From assembly GCF_024807035.1 (NCBI RefSeq), contig NZ_JANUCQ010000004.1, positions 62,001 to 126,000 of the forward strand: DNA of 64,000 nt, in the 5' to 3' direction. Both the position numbers and the translations under genes were made by a program. Source of the stretch: Methanococcus voltae PS (GTDB taxonomy: Archaea > AGJL01 > Methanococci > Methanococcales > Methanococcaceae). Numbering within the stretch: the stretch's first letter is position 1; every line of letters begins with the position of its first letter. Of the stretch, positions 27,534 to 37,917 are shown one piece after another. The notes under the pieces are model-generated. The model saw only the letters and a list, made by a program, of their open reading frames with translations, was not told the origin of the DNA and made no database searches.

Positions 27534-28844
27534 ATGGACAAAACTACTATCGATAATAAAAATACCAGTATCAGTAATACAAACGGGAAAAAATTAGGAA
27601 TATTTACACTTACGGGGCTTATAATAGGCCCTTTATTAGGCTCAGGAATCGTAATAATGCCCCCTTTAGTTCACGAAACACTCGGAGACTATTCAGTTTT
27701 TGGCTGGATATTTATGATGATATTAAGTGGAATTTTTGCATATATTGCAAGTAAATTATGTATATTATTCCCTGGAGACTCTGGTTTAGCAGATGTTGTA
27801 GAGTATTCCTTTGGAAAATCATTTAGGAATTTAACGGCCACATATTTAATAGTTTCAGCATTTTTAGGGCCTGTTATAATACTTATGGTTTCAGGCGAAT
27901 ACTTATCAGCGTTAATTTCAAACTGGGGCTTATCCATACCTCCGGAGTTTTATGCACTTTTATTGCTTTCTTTGGCTTTTATAACTCTTTTAAAAGATAT
28001 TGCACAAGTTGGTAAGATTTCTACGATATTATCAGGCATTATAACGATAGTTTTGTTAGCAGGAGGGTTATTCACAATTGCATTTTACCGAAAAGACCCG
28101 ATATTTGTACCTACGGCAATATCTGGCTACGATATCGGTCATTCATTCTTACTAATGTTTTGGTCAATTTTAGGATGGGAAATCCTGGGGAATTATAGCT
28201 TAGAAGTAAAAAATCCTAAAAAAATAATACCAAAATCGGCTTTACTGACCGTTTTAATTGTTTCACTGGTTTATATCGTTGTTTCATTTGCAATACAAAC
28301 GATAGATATGAATTTGGTAAATCCTCCAAACATGGTTTCTATGCTATCGGTGATTCTATACCCATTATTTGGCGACAATTCAAATGCTTTATTGACAATA
28401 ACAGTTACAGGACTTTGTTTCTGTTCATACATGATGATAATAGGTGGCGTTAGTAGATTAATAACTTCTCAAGCGTTAAATGGGGCTTTCCCTAGCTTTT
28501 TGTCAAAGCCATTGTCATTGCGGAATGAAACAAATGTTCCAATAGGGGGTATTGCATTTTTGTTTATTGCTAATATAATAACCATAGGAGTACTCGCTTT
28601 CAAGTTATTAAGTTTAACAGATATAATTACGATGACAAACGCCTTTTTAATTGGTAATGCGTTATTATCATTGTTAGCGTCGATAAAAATATTTAAAAAC
28701 AGTCTTCCACGATTTGGAGCGATATTGATTTCCATTTGTTTCGCTATAATGTTGATGTACTCTTCCCCCTGGGTTTTGGGTATTTTAAGCCTATTTTTAA
28801 TAATTGCGCTAATTAATTGGTACTTAGATAGGAAAAATAACTAA
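27534..28844 (+). CDS. APC-superfamily amino acid/amine permease
   Basis: 436 aa from ATG 27534 (GTG 27525 is an alternative). About 12 membrane helices, with the APC entry signature GLIIGPLLGSGIVIMPPLV at helix 1 and SILGWEILGNYSLEVKNPKKIIPK (equivalent to the conserved FxGFE loop region). It imports or exchanges amino acids or polyamines across the membrane. Substrate not identifiable. The message ends in an A-rich region opposite vorA. Confidence 0.82.
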   Translation: MDKTTIDNKNTSISNTNGKKLGIFTLTGLIIGPLLGSGIVIMPPLVHETLGDYSVFGWIFMMILSGIFAYIASKLCILFPGDSGLADVVEYSFGKSFRNLTATYLIVSAFLGPVIILMVSGEYLSALISNWGLSIPPEFYALLLLSLAFITLLKDIAQVGKISTILSGIITIVLLAGGLFTIAFYRKDPIFVPTAISGYDIGHSFLLMFWSILGWEILGNYSLEVKNPKKIIPKSALLTVLIVSLVYIVVSFAIQTIDMNLVNPPNMVSMLSVILYPLFGDNSNALLTITVTGLCFCSYMMIIGGVSRLITSQALNGAFPSFLSKPLSLRNETNVPIGGIAFLFIANIITIGVLAFKLLSLTDIITMTNAFLIGNALLSLLASIKIFKNSLPRFGAILISICFAIMLMYSSPWVLGILSLFLIIALINWYLDRKNN

Positions 28845-28988
28845 AAACTAATAAATAAGAATAAAATAATAAAAGTAAAAAATATAAAGAAATATAAAAA
28901 ACTAATAAAATAATATAATAAAATAATATACTAAAATAAAATAATATAATAAAATAATATAAATTAAAGTTAGATTAATTTAATTTAT

Positions 28989-30461
28989 TTAATTTAAATT
29001 CTCTTTTGCCCATTTTTCGCCTGCTTCCAATACCTTAACGTTCATAGGTATTAATTTAGGCTTTTTAGCAAATGTTTTTTCAATTGCACTAACAAAAGTC
29101 TCTTTTGCTAACCCTGTTGTATTTAATGCCATAATTACGCCCAACATAACAGTGTTCATAGCTCTTTCGTTACCCATTTCTCTTGCAAGTTCTAAAGCAG
29201 GTACGCTTATAATTTTAACATCTTTTGAAACTTCCAAATTTAATTCGTCGATATTTCCAATGTTTTCGTCACATAATATAATACCGCCTTCTTTTACATC
29301 TTTTGCAAAGCTTTCTAATGACGGTCTATTGAATGCAACCAATAAATCAGGCGCATAAACTACTGGCGAACCGATATCCTTTCCAGAAATTACAACAGAA
29401 CAGTTTGAAGTCCCTCCTCTCTGTTCTGGACCGTATGATGGATACCATGAAACATTATTTCTTGAACTACAAGCTGCTTCTGCGAGAGTTAAACCCATAC
29501 TTAAAACACCTTGACCGCCAAATCCTGCAATTTTAACGTGTTTTTCACTAAACTCTGGGTCATATATAGCGTTTTCTGCACCGTTCTCAACTTCAAATAT
29601 GTTATTCAAAGATTCGGTTGAAAAATCACTTTCTGGTCTATTGTAAGCTACTGCTTCATCGTAGTTATCCCTATATACACCTAATGGGAATTCTTTTTCC
29701 ATTTGCTCGTTTATAAATTCTTCTGCCATTTTACTATTTTGTTTTAAGTTAGTTGGGCAAGGGCTCAATATTTCAATGAATGAATAACCTTTTCCTTCTT
29801 TTTGAATAGTTAAAGCTTTTTTAATGGATTGTTTTGCTTTCCTAATATGTTTAATGTCCGATACGGACACTCTAGCAATATAAACCGGTGCTTTTAAATT
29901 ACTCAATAATTCACACATGTGAATTGGATATCCTGTGTAATCTGGGTCTCTACCATTTAAACAAGTGGTTGTTTTTTCTCCGATTAACGTTGTTGGTGCC
30001 ATTTGACCGCCAGTCATTCCATAAACAGTGTTGTTTACAAAGAATACGGCCATTTTTTCGCCCCTATTTGCAGCTTGCATTGTTTCGTTTAAACCGATTG
30101 AAGCGAGGTCACCGTCTCCTTGGTAGGACAATACAATAGAATTGTCTTGAGCTCTTGATACACCTGTACCTACTGCTGGAGCCCTACCGTGTGCTACCTG
30201 AATGTTTCCACAGTTAAAATAATAATAGGCAAATACAGCACAGCCTACAGGACTAATCATTACACATCTATCCATAATATCTAGTTCTTCCATTGCTTCG
30301 CCGATTAATTTATGTATAATTCCGTGACCACATCCTGCACAGTAGTGGGTTGCTGTTGGTGCTGAACCGCCTTTTCTTGGGAATTCTTCTAAAAGCCCTT
30401 TTGGGTTTCTTATTACTTTTTCGTTAGCTGTTTCGCACATATTTTCTGTGTTTGTCTTCAT
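28989..30461 (-). CDS. vorA: 2-oxoisovalerate:ferredoxin oxidoreductase VorA (fused beta-gamma subunit)
   Basis: 490 aa. The N-terminal part is the thiamine-diphosphate domain ([48 protein letters not shown]); the C-terminal part from ~315 is the gamma domain ([37 protein letters not shown]). This fused form at ~480-490 aa is the standard VorA of methanogens. With VorB and VorC it interconverts branched-chain 2-oxoacids and acyl-CoA plus CO2 using ferredoxin. It is last in the vorCBA order, 81 nt after vorB. Start ATG follows GGGGAAATT. Confidence 0.92.
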   Translation of the reverse strand: MKTNTENMCETANEKVIRNPKGLLEEFPRKGGSAPTATHYCAGCGHGIIHKLIGEAMEELDIMDRCVMISPVGCAVFAYYYFNCGNIQVAHGRAPAVGTGVSRAQDNSIVLSYQGDGDLASIGLNETMQAANRGEKMAVFFVNNTVYGMTGGQMAPTTLIGEKTTTCLNGRDPDYTGYPIHMCELLSNLKAPVYIARVSVSDIKHIRKAKQSIKKALTIQKEGKGYSFIEILSPCPTNLKQNSKMAEEFINEQMEKEFPLGVYRDNYDEAVAYNRPESDFSTESLNNIFEVENGAENAIYDPEFSEKHVKIAGFGGQGVLSMGLTLAEAACSSRNNVSWYPSYGPEQRGGTSNCSVVISGKDIGSPVVYAPDLLVAFNRPSLESFAKDVKEGGIILCDENIGNIDELNLEVSKDVKIISVPALELAREMGNERAMNTVMLGVIMALNTTGLAKETFVSAIEKTFAKKPKLIPMNVKVLEAGEKWAKENLN

Positions 30462-30542
30462 AATTTCCCCTAATTATTCATTCGTTATATTATTTAATTA
30501 AAATTCTTGATTCTATTATTTTTTAATAATTATTTTTAATAA

Positions 30543-31592
30543 TTATTTCCTAATTTCTACCATTATTTTTTCAATATCCATTAATTTACCGCCCATGCTG
30601 TTAACTAAAGATACTGGTTTATTGCATTCAATGGCAAGTTTTATATCTTCCATCATTTGTCCGTTACTCATTTCAACTGAAATAAATCTTGTTTCAAATT
30701 CTTTTCTATCTGCCAATTCTTTTAACCTATCTTTTGGGAATGGGTATAATGAAATAGGTCTAAATAATCCTACTTTTAAACCTTCTTGTCTTGCAGTATC
30801 TACAGCACTTTTCGCGATTCTACTACTGATTCCGTAAGATACTAAAATAATTTCAGCATCTTCAACCATATACTCCTCGTAAAGTACTTCGTTAGCCTCT
30901 ACTTCAACGTATTTTTCTTGTAATTTGTAGTTAAATTCTTCCAACTGGTCAAAATCTAAGAAAATTGAAGTTACCAAATTATCCATTGTGTCTTCTGTTC
31001 CACATACTGCCCATGATTTATCTATTTTTGGCTCAACTGACGTTTCAGGGAATTGTAATGGTTCAACCATTTGACCTAAAACACCATCTGCTAAAACTAC
31101 AACTGGATTTTTGTATTTAGTAGACAATTCGAATGCTTTCATTGTAAAATCGCACATTTCCTGAACTGAGTTTGGAGCTAATACAATGTTTCTATAGTTT
31201 CCGTGACCGCCACCTTTAACAACCTGGTTGTAATCGCCTTGTTCTGGACCAATATTTCCTAAACCCGGTCCTGCTCTCATAATATCCACGATAACGCAAG
31301 GAAGTTCTGCACCCGCTAAGAATGAAACTCCTTCTTGTTTTAAACTGATACCTGGACCTGATGAAGCTGTAAGGACTCTGTGCCCTGTTGATGCTGCACC
31401 ATAAACCATATTGATAGCTGCTTCTTCTGATTCAGCCTGTACAAACTTTCTTCCTACCATTGGGAAGTATTTTGAAGCTTCGTGTAATATTTCACTTGCT
31501 GGAGTGATTGGGTATCCAAAATAACAGTCACATCCTGCGTACATAGCCCCGATAATTACTGCTGTGTTTCCTTTTATTAATTGAGTAGCCAT
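30543..31592 (-). CDS. vorB: 2-oxoisovalerate:ferredoxin oxidoreductase VorB (alpha subunit)
   Basis: 349 aa, matching the usual ~350. Motifs: [63 protein letters not shown] and the [14 protein letters not shown] strand typical of the alpha domain. It binds the oxoacid and CoA side of the enzyme. It lies between vorC and vorA on the same strand with Shine-Dalgarno AGAGGT. Confidence 0.93.
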   Translation of the reverse strand: MATQLIKGNTAVIIGAMYAGCDCYFGYPITPASEILHEASKYFPMVGRKFVQAESEEAAINMVYGAASTGHRVLTASSGPGISLKQEGVSFLAGAELPCVIVDIMRAGPGLGNIGPEQGDYNQVVKGGGHGNYRNIVLAPNSVQEMCDFTMKAFELSTKYKNPVVVLADGVLGQMVEPLQFPETSVEPKIDKSWAVCGTEDTMDNLVTSIFLDFDQLEEFNYKLQEKYVEVEANEVLYEEYMVEDAEIILVSYGISSRIAKSAVDTARQEGLKVGLFRPISLYPFPKDRLKELADRKEFETRFISVEMSNGQMMEDIKLAIECNKPVSLVNSMGGKLMDIEKIMVEIRK

Positions 31593-31735
31593 ATTTTACC
31601 TCTATGCAATTAATTAAATTATAATTGTTTAAATCGTATTTTTATATATTTTAATTTAATATTTTTGACCTGATATTCTTCATTTTTAATTTAGTACTGT
31701 TTTTTACTATTTTATTGGTTTATTTTTATGGTTTA

Positions 31736-31963
31736 TTATTTTTTACATTTAAGTGGTATGTGCACTTCAATTGCTAAAGGCTCTGGACAGGTATAGTAAC
31801 AGTTAGCACAACCTGTGCAACCTTCGCCATTGTATTTTACAAAATGGTAGCCTCTTTCGTTGAACTCTTCACTCATGTATAATACGTCTTTTGGGCAAGC
31901 AATGATACATCTTTCGCATGCTTTACATTCTAATATATTTATAACAGGGTATGGATTACTCAT
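31736..31963 (-). CDS. vorC: 2-oxoisovalerate:ferredoxin oxidoreductase VorC (ferredoxin-like delta subunit)
   Basis: 75 aa with two [4Fe-4S] motifs, [12 protein letters not shown] and [12 protein letters not shown]. Size and position before vorB fit VorC exactly. It passes electrons to ferredoxin. The start ATG follows AGAGTGAA. Confidence 0.93.
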   Translation of the reverse strand: MSNPYPVINILECKACERCIIACPKDVLYMSEEFNERGYHFVKYNGEGCTGCANCYYTCPEPLAIEVHIPLKCKK

Positions 31964-32199
31964 ATTTTCACTCTTTAGGTTAGTATAGTAATATTTTTTA
32001 ATATTTTCATGATTTTTTAAATTCTTTAATTTAATTTATCATATTTAATCATTATAATTAATTTCAAGATATATTATAAAACCATTATATATAAATTTTA
32101 AGAAAATAAAGTTCATATTTAATGATTTTTTAAAGTTGACTCATTTTAATGAGTTAAAAATTAAAATACTAAAAATAAAATTTTTTAGTTTTATTTTAG

Positions 32200-33882
32200 T
32201 TATTCGTTGCATAAGTCCTTATCGTTATGTCTTATACAGTTTCTTCTTATTTTTCCACTTATTGTTTTTGGCAATTCTTCCACAAATTCAACGATTCTTG
32301 GATATTTGTATGGTGCTGTTGTATTTTTAACGTGATTCTGCAATTCTTTCATCAAATCGTCTGAAGCCAAGTAATCTTTTGCTAGAACTATTGTAGCTTT
32401 TACAACCTGCCCCCTAACTGGGTGGGGTACACCAGTTATTGCACATTCTAAAACTGCAGGGTGGGTCATTAAAGCACTTTCTACCTCAAAAGGACCTATT
32501 TTATATCCTGAACTTTTGATTATATCGTCTGTTCTACCCACGAACCATAAATAACCATCTTCATCTTTCCAAGCTGTGTCACCGGTATGGTATATCCCAT
32601 CGTACCAAGCTGATTTTGTTTTTTCTTCATCGTGGTATCCTGAAAACATCCCTACTGGTTTATTTTCTCTATCGGTTAATACTACTATTTCTCCTTCTTC
32701 ACCGATGTCACATTCTTCTCCTGCGTAGTTTAACAATTTTATGTTGTACATAGGCGATGTTTTACCCATAGAACCAGGTTTTGGCTCCATACCTGGGAAA
32801 TTAGCTATTACTGCAACTAATTCAGTTTGTCCAAATCCTTCCATCAATTTTAAACCCGTGTATTCATAAAATTTATTATAAACTTCAGGGTTTAAAGGCT
32901 CTCCCGCAGTTACGGCGTACTTTAAAGTTGAGAAGTTATATTTTGTAAGGTCTTCTTTTATTAAAAACCTGTATACTGTAGGTGGCGCACAAAATGTCGT
33001 AACTCCATGCTTTGAAGCTTTATCAAGCATATGTTTAGCGTCAAATCTCTCATAATCATATACAAATACTGCCGAACCGCATATCCATTGACCATAGAGT
33101 TTACCCCATAAACATTTTGCCCAGCCAGTATCTGCTACGGTATAGTGCAAACCATCTTCTTGAACGTTTTGCCAGAATTTAGAAGTCAATATATGACCTA
33201 ATGGGTACAAATAATCGTGTTTTATCAACTTTGGGAATCCTGAAGTACCTGAAGAGAAATAAGCCACCATCGTGTCTCCTGTTTCTGTTTCACAGTCTTT
33301 TGGCCTAACAAAATCTTCAGAAGTTTTTTCAAACTCTTCTCTGAAATTAAGCCAGTTTTCAACGTCTTTATCCCCAACAGAAACTCTTTGGAACTTTAAA
33401 TCGTCACTAACTTCGTTGTAAGCTTCATCTACATATTGTAAAACGCTTTCATCATCTATACATACAACCATCTTCATTTGAGCTTCCTCAGCCCTGTATA
33501 TAATGTCTCTTGTTGTTAACATATGTGTAGCAGGCAATGCTATTGCCCCTATTTTATGGAGTGCTAGTATGCAAAACCAGAATTCATAACGGCTTTTTAA
33601 GGTTAACATTACCACGTCACCTTTTTTTATGCCTTTACTCAAGAAAAAGTTTGCTGTTTTGTCACTGTACTTTTTTATATCTGCAAATGAGTATATTTTT
33701 TCGACACCTTCGTCATTACACCAAACTAAAGCTTTTTTATCAGGATATTCTTTTGCGTATCTATCCACTATATCGTATGCAAAATTAAAGTTTTCTGGCA
33801 CGTTTATTTTAAAATTTTCCTTAAAATCTTCGTATGATTCAAAATCTAATTTGTTTACATATTCATTTAATAATGAAACCAT
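32200..33882 (-). CDS. AMP-forming acyl-CoA synthetase (acetyl/medium-chain acyl-CoA ligase type)
   Basis: 560 aa. The ANL-family motifs are present: AMP-binding P-loop [65 protein letters not shown], and the C-terminal catalytic Lys in [11 protein letters not shown]. It activates a carboxylic acid with ATP and CoA. Next to vorCBA it likely activates branched-chain or aromatic acids, so that Vor can run reductively to 2-oxoacids for amino-acid synthesis; that is inference. Start ATG has AGGTGAAT. Confidence 0.88.
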   Translation of the reverse strand: MVSLLNEYVNKLDFESYEDFKENFKINVPENFNFAYDIVDRYAKEYPDKKALVWCNDEGVEKIYSFADIKKYSDKTANFFLSKGIKKGDVVMLTLKSRYEFWFCILALHKIGAIALPATHMLTTRDIIYRAEEAQMKMVVCIDDESVLQYVDEAYNEVSDDLKFQRVSVGDKDVENWLNFREEFEKTSEDFVRPKDCETETGDTMVAYFSSGTSGFPKLIKHDYLYPLGHILTSKFWQNVQEDGLHYTVADTGWAKCLWGKLYGQWICGSAVFVYDYERFDAKHMLDKASKHGVTTFCAPPTVYRFLIKEDLTKYNFSTLKYAVTAGEPLNPEVYNKFYEYTGLKLMEGFGQTELVAVIANFPGMEPKPGSMGKTSPMYNIKLLNYAGEECDIGEEGEIVVLTDRENKPVGMFSGYHDEEKTKSAWYDGIYHTGDTAWKDEDGYLWFVGRTDDIIKSSGYKIGPFEVESALMTHPAVLECAITGVPHPVRGQVVKATIVLAKDYLASDDLMKELQNHVKNTTAPYKYPRIVEFVEELPKTISGKIRRNCIRHNDKDLCNE

Positions 33883-34169
33883 AAATTCACCTTTTATATA
33901 TTAAGTTAATTAAAATTGATTAAAAATTGATTTAGTATACATTAATTTAAAAAATGAAGATAGTATTGACTATTAATATTTTCAAATATATCAATACTTG
34001 GATATTACCTATTTTATTTTTAAATACTCCAAATTATCCATTTTTTCATTTAAAATTAATTTTTAATCATTTAATCGTTTTTTCCTTTGTTTATTTTTTA
34101 ATTTTTATAATATATTTATCTTAATTTCATAGTATTTTTATTATCTTTATTATCTTTATTTTCCGTGTT

Positions 34170-34724
34170 TTATACAAGTAAATCTAAAAATTTAGCTTTT
34201 TTACCTTCTAAAGCTTCCATTGCGTGTTCATATGTTGAATCAAAGAACATTGAATCGCCTTCATTTAATATAATTTCATTATTATTGATGTAAACTTTGA
34301 GCAAACCTTCAAGTACGTATATAAATTCCTGACCCAAGTGTGAGTTGTCTGATGGTCTTGTACCGTCTTCTCGTGGGTCTACAGTTACTATGAACGGTTC
34401 TGCTTTTTTATGTGTTAAATTAAATGCTAAATTCTCGTATTTGTATTCTTTACGCCTGTTTACTATTACGCCTTGATTTTTACGTGTTACAGAAAATATG
34501 TGCATTTTCGTATCTTTACCGGTCAGCAGTAGACTTAAATCTACATTAAATTTATGTGCTATTTCACATAACATGCTCGCTGGTATATCAGCGTCGCCAT
34601 TCTCGTAGGCGCGATACTGTTCTGAAGTTATATGCAAATATTCTGCCATTTCATCAATGCTAATTCCTGTAATTTCTCTAAACTCAATAATCCTTAAAAT
34701 AATATCTCTAATATTGCTTTTCAT
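34170..34724 (-). CDS. XRE-type helix-turn-helix regulator with cupin domain
   Basis: 184 aa from ATG 34724, following GGTGATT. The N-terminal HTH ([33 protein letters not shown]) is followed by a cupin_2 domain ([44 protein letters not shown]) that should bind a small effector or metal. It is the first gene of the minus-strand run that includes the acyl-CoA synthetase and vorCBA, so it probably controls them. A compound inverted repeat and an 11-bp triple repeat lie upstream. Confidence 0.85.
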   Translation of the reverse strand: MKSNIRDIILRIIEFREITGISIDEMAEYLHITSEQYRAYENGDADIPASMLCEIAHKFNVDLSLLLTGKDTKMHIFSVTRKNQGVIVNRRKEYKYENLAFNLTHKKAEPFIVTVDPREDGTRPSDNSHLGQEFIYVLEGLLKVYINNNEIILNEGDSMFFDSTYEHAMEALEGKKAKFLDLLV

Positions 34725-34774
34725 TGTAATCACCATTTTTGGTTTTGATTGATTTGTTTTGATTTTTATTGCTT

Positions 34775-34807
34775 ACGTTTATTTTACGTTTATTTTACGT
34801 TTATTTT
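34775..34807. repeat. 11-bp direct repeat, 3 copies
   Basis: ACGTTTATTTT occurs three times without spacing, 51-83 nt before the XRE-cupin start. One repeat per helical turn places identical sequences on the same DNA face, which suits cooperative regulator binding; simple slippage is the alternative. Confidence 0.6.
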
Positions 34808-34830
34808 ATGGGTATTTATGTTGATTAATC

Positions 34831-34872
34831 GATAGCAAATTGATTATACTCATATTGTAGTATATTGCTATC
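34831..34872. promoter_or_regulatory. Compound inverted repeat, candidate operator of the vor/acyl-CoA synthetase regulator
   Basis: Outer arms GATAGCAA / TTGCTATC (34831-34838, 34865-34872) with inner ATACT / AGTAT (34846-34850, 34859-34863). It lies 107-148 nt upstream of the start at 34724. Distinct from the surrounding AT-only DNA by its GC content. Confidence 0.45.
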
Positions 34873-35143
34873 TATGAATATAATAAAAAATATAGTATAA
34901 ATAATTAATTATTCGTTAATTGCTAAGTATTTGATATCTAATTTGGCATATACGTTATATCAATTTATATCAATTTATGCCTGATTATTAGCTAGTTGGT
35001 ACATGAATAATACAAAATTAAAAAATTAAAATTAAAAAATTAACTCGAACAATAGCTAAATAATAAACTAAATACTAAAATAAACTAAATAATAAAATAA
35101 ATAAAAATCAAAACAAAAAAAGATATATTAAATTAAAATTAAA

Positions 35144-35899
35144 TTAATAAATCGGTATAACCATTTTTACACCGTTTACATCATGTATGCCTGCTTCAAC
35201 ACCGTAAACTTTTTCGATACTTTCACTGTTGATGGTTTCATTTCCACCTTCTGCGTAAATATTACCATCTTTTAACAGTAAAAATTTATCTGAATACTGT
35301 AAAGCAAGGTTTAAATCGTGCATAACTATTATAGAAGTTATATTTTGAGTTCTTGAGATATCTTTAATAATCTTCATGACTTCAAGCTGATTTTTAAGGT
35401 CTAAATTATTTGTAGGTTCATCTAATAAGATTACCTTAGGTTCTTGAACCAATGCTCGACCTATAATTACTTTTTGCAATTCCCCGCCACTCAATTCATT
35501 TGTGTTTCTCAAAGCGTGCTTTTCAAGGTCTAAAAGTTTTAAAACTCTCTCTGTTATTTCTATGTCTTTATTTGAAACTTCCCACTTTATGTGTGGCTTT
35601 CTACCTAATAGCAAGGTATCAAATACGGTCATATAATTACCTTCTGACCTTTGAGGGACGTATCCAACTTTTTTGGCAAGGTCTAACCTTCCTAAAGTGT
35701 CTAAACTGTTGTTCTCAATCATAATGGTTCCTTTTTTAGGACTTATGATTCTATTTATACATTTTAACAAAGTACTTTTTCCAGCACCGTTTACTCCCAA
35801 TATAGAAACTACTTGTCCTTCGTCTACGTTAAACTGTATATTTTCAAGTATTTTAGAACATTTGTATTTGAATTCTACCCCATCTACTGAAACTATCAT
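35144..35899 (-). CDS. ABC transporter ATP-binding protein, iron-chelate/cobalamin/metal type
   Basis: 251 aa from ATG 35899 (MIVSVDG) with GGGAGAT upstream. Walker A GVNGAGKST, Q-loop YVPQRSEGN, signature LSGGELQKVIIGRALVQ, Walker B ILLDEPTNNLD, and H-switch VMHDLNL are all intact. FecE/BtuD-like. Its likely partners are the lipoprotein and FecCD-type permease at 37918-40427, which have no ATPase of their own, although it is transcribed divergently from them. Confidence 0.88.
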   Translation of the reverse strand: MIVSVDGVEFKYKCSKILENIQFNVDEGQVVSILGVNGAGKSTLLKCINRIISPKKGTIMIENNSLDTLGRLDLAKKVGYVPQRSEGNYMTVFDTLLLGRKPHIKWEVSNKDIEITERVLKLLDLEKHALRNTNELSGGELQKVIIGRALVQEPKVILLDEPTNNLDLKNQLEVMKIIKDISRTQNITSIIVMHDLNLALQYSDKFLLLKDGNIYAEGGNETINSESIEKVYGVEAGIHDVNGVKMVIPIY

Positions 35900-36230
35900 A
35901 TTAATCTCCCAATAAAAAAATTTTGGCATTTTTTATTTTTTATTATTTCCCATGCTTTAAATTTGATTTAATTCTATTAGATTAATTAGTAATATAATTA
36001 AATCAATTAAAGTTAAATTATAATATTATAATTATAAGTGTAATAACTATTATACTATATTATATATTAATACTTTTTATAATTTTGTATTACGAACAAT
36101 ACATAAAAATAATAATTGTAATAATCAGAAGGTAATTTAGAACTAAAAAATAAAATTAAATAGAATACATGGTAAAAATAAAGATAAAATAAAGATAAAA
36201 TAAAGATAAAATAAAGATAAAAATATTAAA
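35900..36230. other. 331-bp intergenic region with an 11-bp repeat
   Basis: AT-rich. AAAGATAAAAT is repeated four times at about 36180-36223, just before the DJ-1-like gene end. No gene seen. Confidence 0.5.
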
Positions 36231-36752
36231 TTATAGATTTTCAATTAATTCGAGAACTTTTTCCCCAAATTCTTTTGCAACTTGCGGTCCTTTTGCAGTT
36301 ACAATATTTCCATCAACTACAACACCATCATTTAATAAGTTTGCCCCTGACTTTTTCATCTCTTCGATACTTTCGTTGTCCTCAAAAACGGTCGCATTCT
36401 TACCATTTAAAATACCTGCATGTGCCAAAACTACCGGGGAAATACAAATAGCGGAAACTACTTTTTTATCGTCGTTAAATTCATTTATAAGTTTTAAAAG
36501 GGTTTCATTGTTCCATAAGTATTCCCTCGAACCTGAACCGCCTACTACCACGATTGCGTTATAATCTGATGATTTTACGTCATCAATTGTTTTATTTGTA
36601 GTTATTTTACGTCCCAACATTCCCACGTGTTCACCTACTTCATTAGACACGACATTTGTTGCAATGTTATTTTTACTTTGGAAAACTTGCAATGGTTCGA
36701 ACAATTCTTCATCCCTAAAATCTTTCTGTGCAATTACTAATAATACAGTCAT
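36231..36752 (-). CDS. DJ-1/PfpI-family protein
   Basis: 173 aa. Nucleophile elbow Cys in VSAICISPVVLAHAG, preceded by VVVGGSGSREYLW and followed by DGNIVTAKGPQVAKEFG, the family core. Members are glyoxalase-like, deglycase-like, chaperone or amidotransferase-like enzymes; substrate unknown. Start ATG has AGAGGGATT. It sits between the ABC ATPase and the divergent FmdE-like gene. Confidence 0.85.
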   Translation of the reverse strand: MTVLLVIAQKDFRDEELFEPLQVFQSKNNIATNVVSNEVGEHVGMLGRKITTNKTIDDVKSSDYNAIVVVGGSGSREYLWNNETLLKLINEFNDDKKVVSAICISPVVLAHAGILNGKNATVFEDNESIEEMKKSGANLLNDGVVVDGNIVTAKGPQVAKEFGEKVLELIENL

Positions 36753-37068
36753 TTAATCCCTCTTGTAATATATATTATTTAATTTATTAAGTTCTGTATA
36801 TTAATTTATTTTTAAACAATTATTTATTATTTATGTATTGTAATTTTATTCTATTTATTCTATTTATTTTATTTTTATATATTCTATTTTTATTAATTAA
36901 TTAATTAATTTTTATTATTGTTTAGTTATTAAACTTAAGTTGAAAATGTATCGGAAATTATATATAGTAATACAATTAATTAATTTTTATTATTATTACC
37001 ATACAACATATAAAATAAATATTACGATTGAATATGCAATATTGAACTATAATAGAAAATGGTGAATT
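36753..37068. other. 316-bp divergent region between the DJ-1 and FmdE-like genes
   Basis: It contains a good BRE/TATA for the FmdE-like gene at 36952-36966. The left part is ATTAATTA-rich with poly-T runs; I see nothing else. Confidence 0.45.
36952..36966 (+). promoter_or_regulatory. BRE/TATA promoter of the FmdE-like gene
   Basis: CGGAAA (BRE-like) followed directly by TTATATATA. Transcription would begin near 36990, giving a leader of about 80 nt. Confidence 0.55.
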
Positions 37069-37659
37069 ATGGACGAAACGTATCAAAAAGTTTTAGAATT
37101 TCATGGTCATGAATGTCCAGGGATTGCTACAGGATATAGAGTAGCAAAATACATATTGGAAAACTTCAGTAAAGAATCAGAAGACGAAGAATTAGTTGCT
37201 ATTGTTGAAAATAACGCTTGCGGTGTAGATGCTATCCAAGTAATGCTTAGTTGTACCTTTGGGAAAGGTAACATTAAGTTTGTAGACCATGGTAAAATGG
37301 CATTTACTTTTTACTGCAGGGAAACCGGCAAAGGTTTAAGAATCTATGTTAAAGGCGTTGAAAGCGATGCAGAAAGAAAAAAATATAGTTACTATCTTGG
37401 TAGAGACTTAAATGAACAAGAAGCTAAAGAATTAGCAGAATTTAGAAAAGATGTTATTTCAAGAATTCTTAATGCTGAAGCTGATGATTTATTTAAAATT
37501 GAAGAAGTAACAATTAAAGAACCTAAAAAAGCAAGAATATACAACTCTTTAGTATGCGAAAACTGTGGCGAATACTTTATGGAAATTAAAGGAAGAACCA
37601 TTGACGATAAAGTAGTATGTAAAGATTGCTTTAATAAAATAGTACATATGGAACAATAA
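37069..37659 (+). CDS. FmdE-family protein with C-terminal zinc ribbon
   Basis: 196 aa. The FmdE core starts FHGHECPGIATGYRVAKYIL (HGHxCPG metal site), continues ENNACGVDAIQVMLSCTFGKGNI and CRETGKGLRI. A C-terminal treble-clef ribbon has CENCG and CKDC. FmdE proteins are linked to formylmethanofuran dehydrogenase or to molybdenum/metal handling. Here the gene leads the cluster with the binding protein and permease on the plus strand, so a metal-delivery role is likely. A second FmdE-like gene lies at 54032-54652 but lacks the CPG triplet. Confidence 0.82.
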   Translation: MDETYQKVLEFHGHECPGIATGYRVAKYILENFSKESEDEELVAIVENNACGVDAIQVMLSCTFGKGNIKFVDHGKMAFTFYCRETGKGLRIYVKGVESDAERKKYSYYLGRDLNEQEAKELAEFRKDVISRILNAEADDLFKIEEVTIKEPKKARIYNSLVCENCGEYFMEIKGRTIDDKVVCKDCFNKIVHMEQ

Positions 37660-37917
37660 GACTACTAATACTAATAAAAATAATAACACTAATTTTATAA
37701 TACATCATTTTTTCATTTTATTACATTACTTATTTTCACAAATTGTATTGAAAAATGTATGCATAAAATGATAATATTTCATAAATGGTTAGTATTACGA
37801 ATAATTTATTTGTGTTATTATTTCTCATATATTGAAAATAATGATTATTTAATGATTGTTATTACCATTATTATATATTGTAATATAATGTTAAAATTTT
37901 GATTACGGAGGGTTATT

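Larger units (their letters stand above)
34725..35143. other. 419-bp intergenic region with repeats and a dyad
   Basis: It contains the 11-bp triplet at 34775-34807 and the inverted repeat at 34831-34872 upstream of the XRE-cupin gene. The remainder toward the ABC ATPase gene is A-rich low-complexity sequence. Confidence 0.5.
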
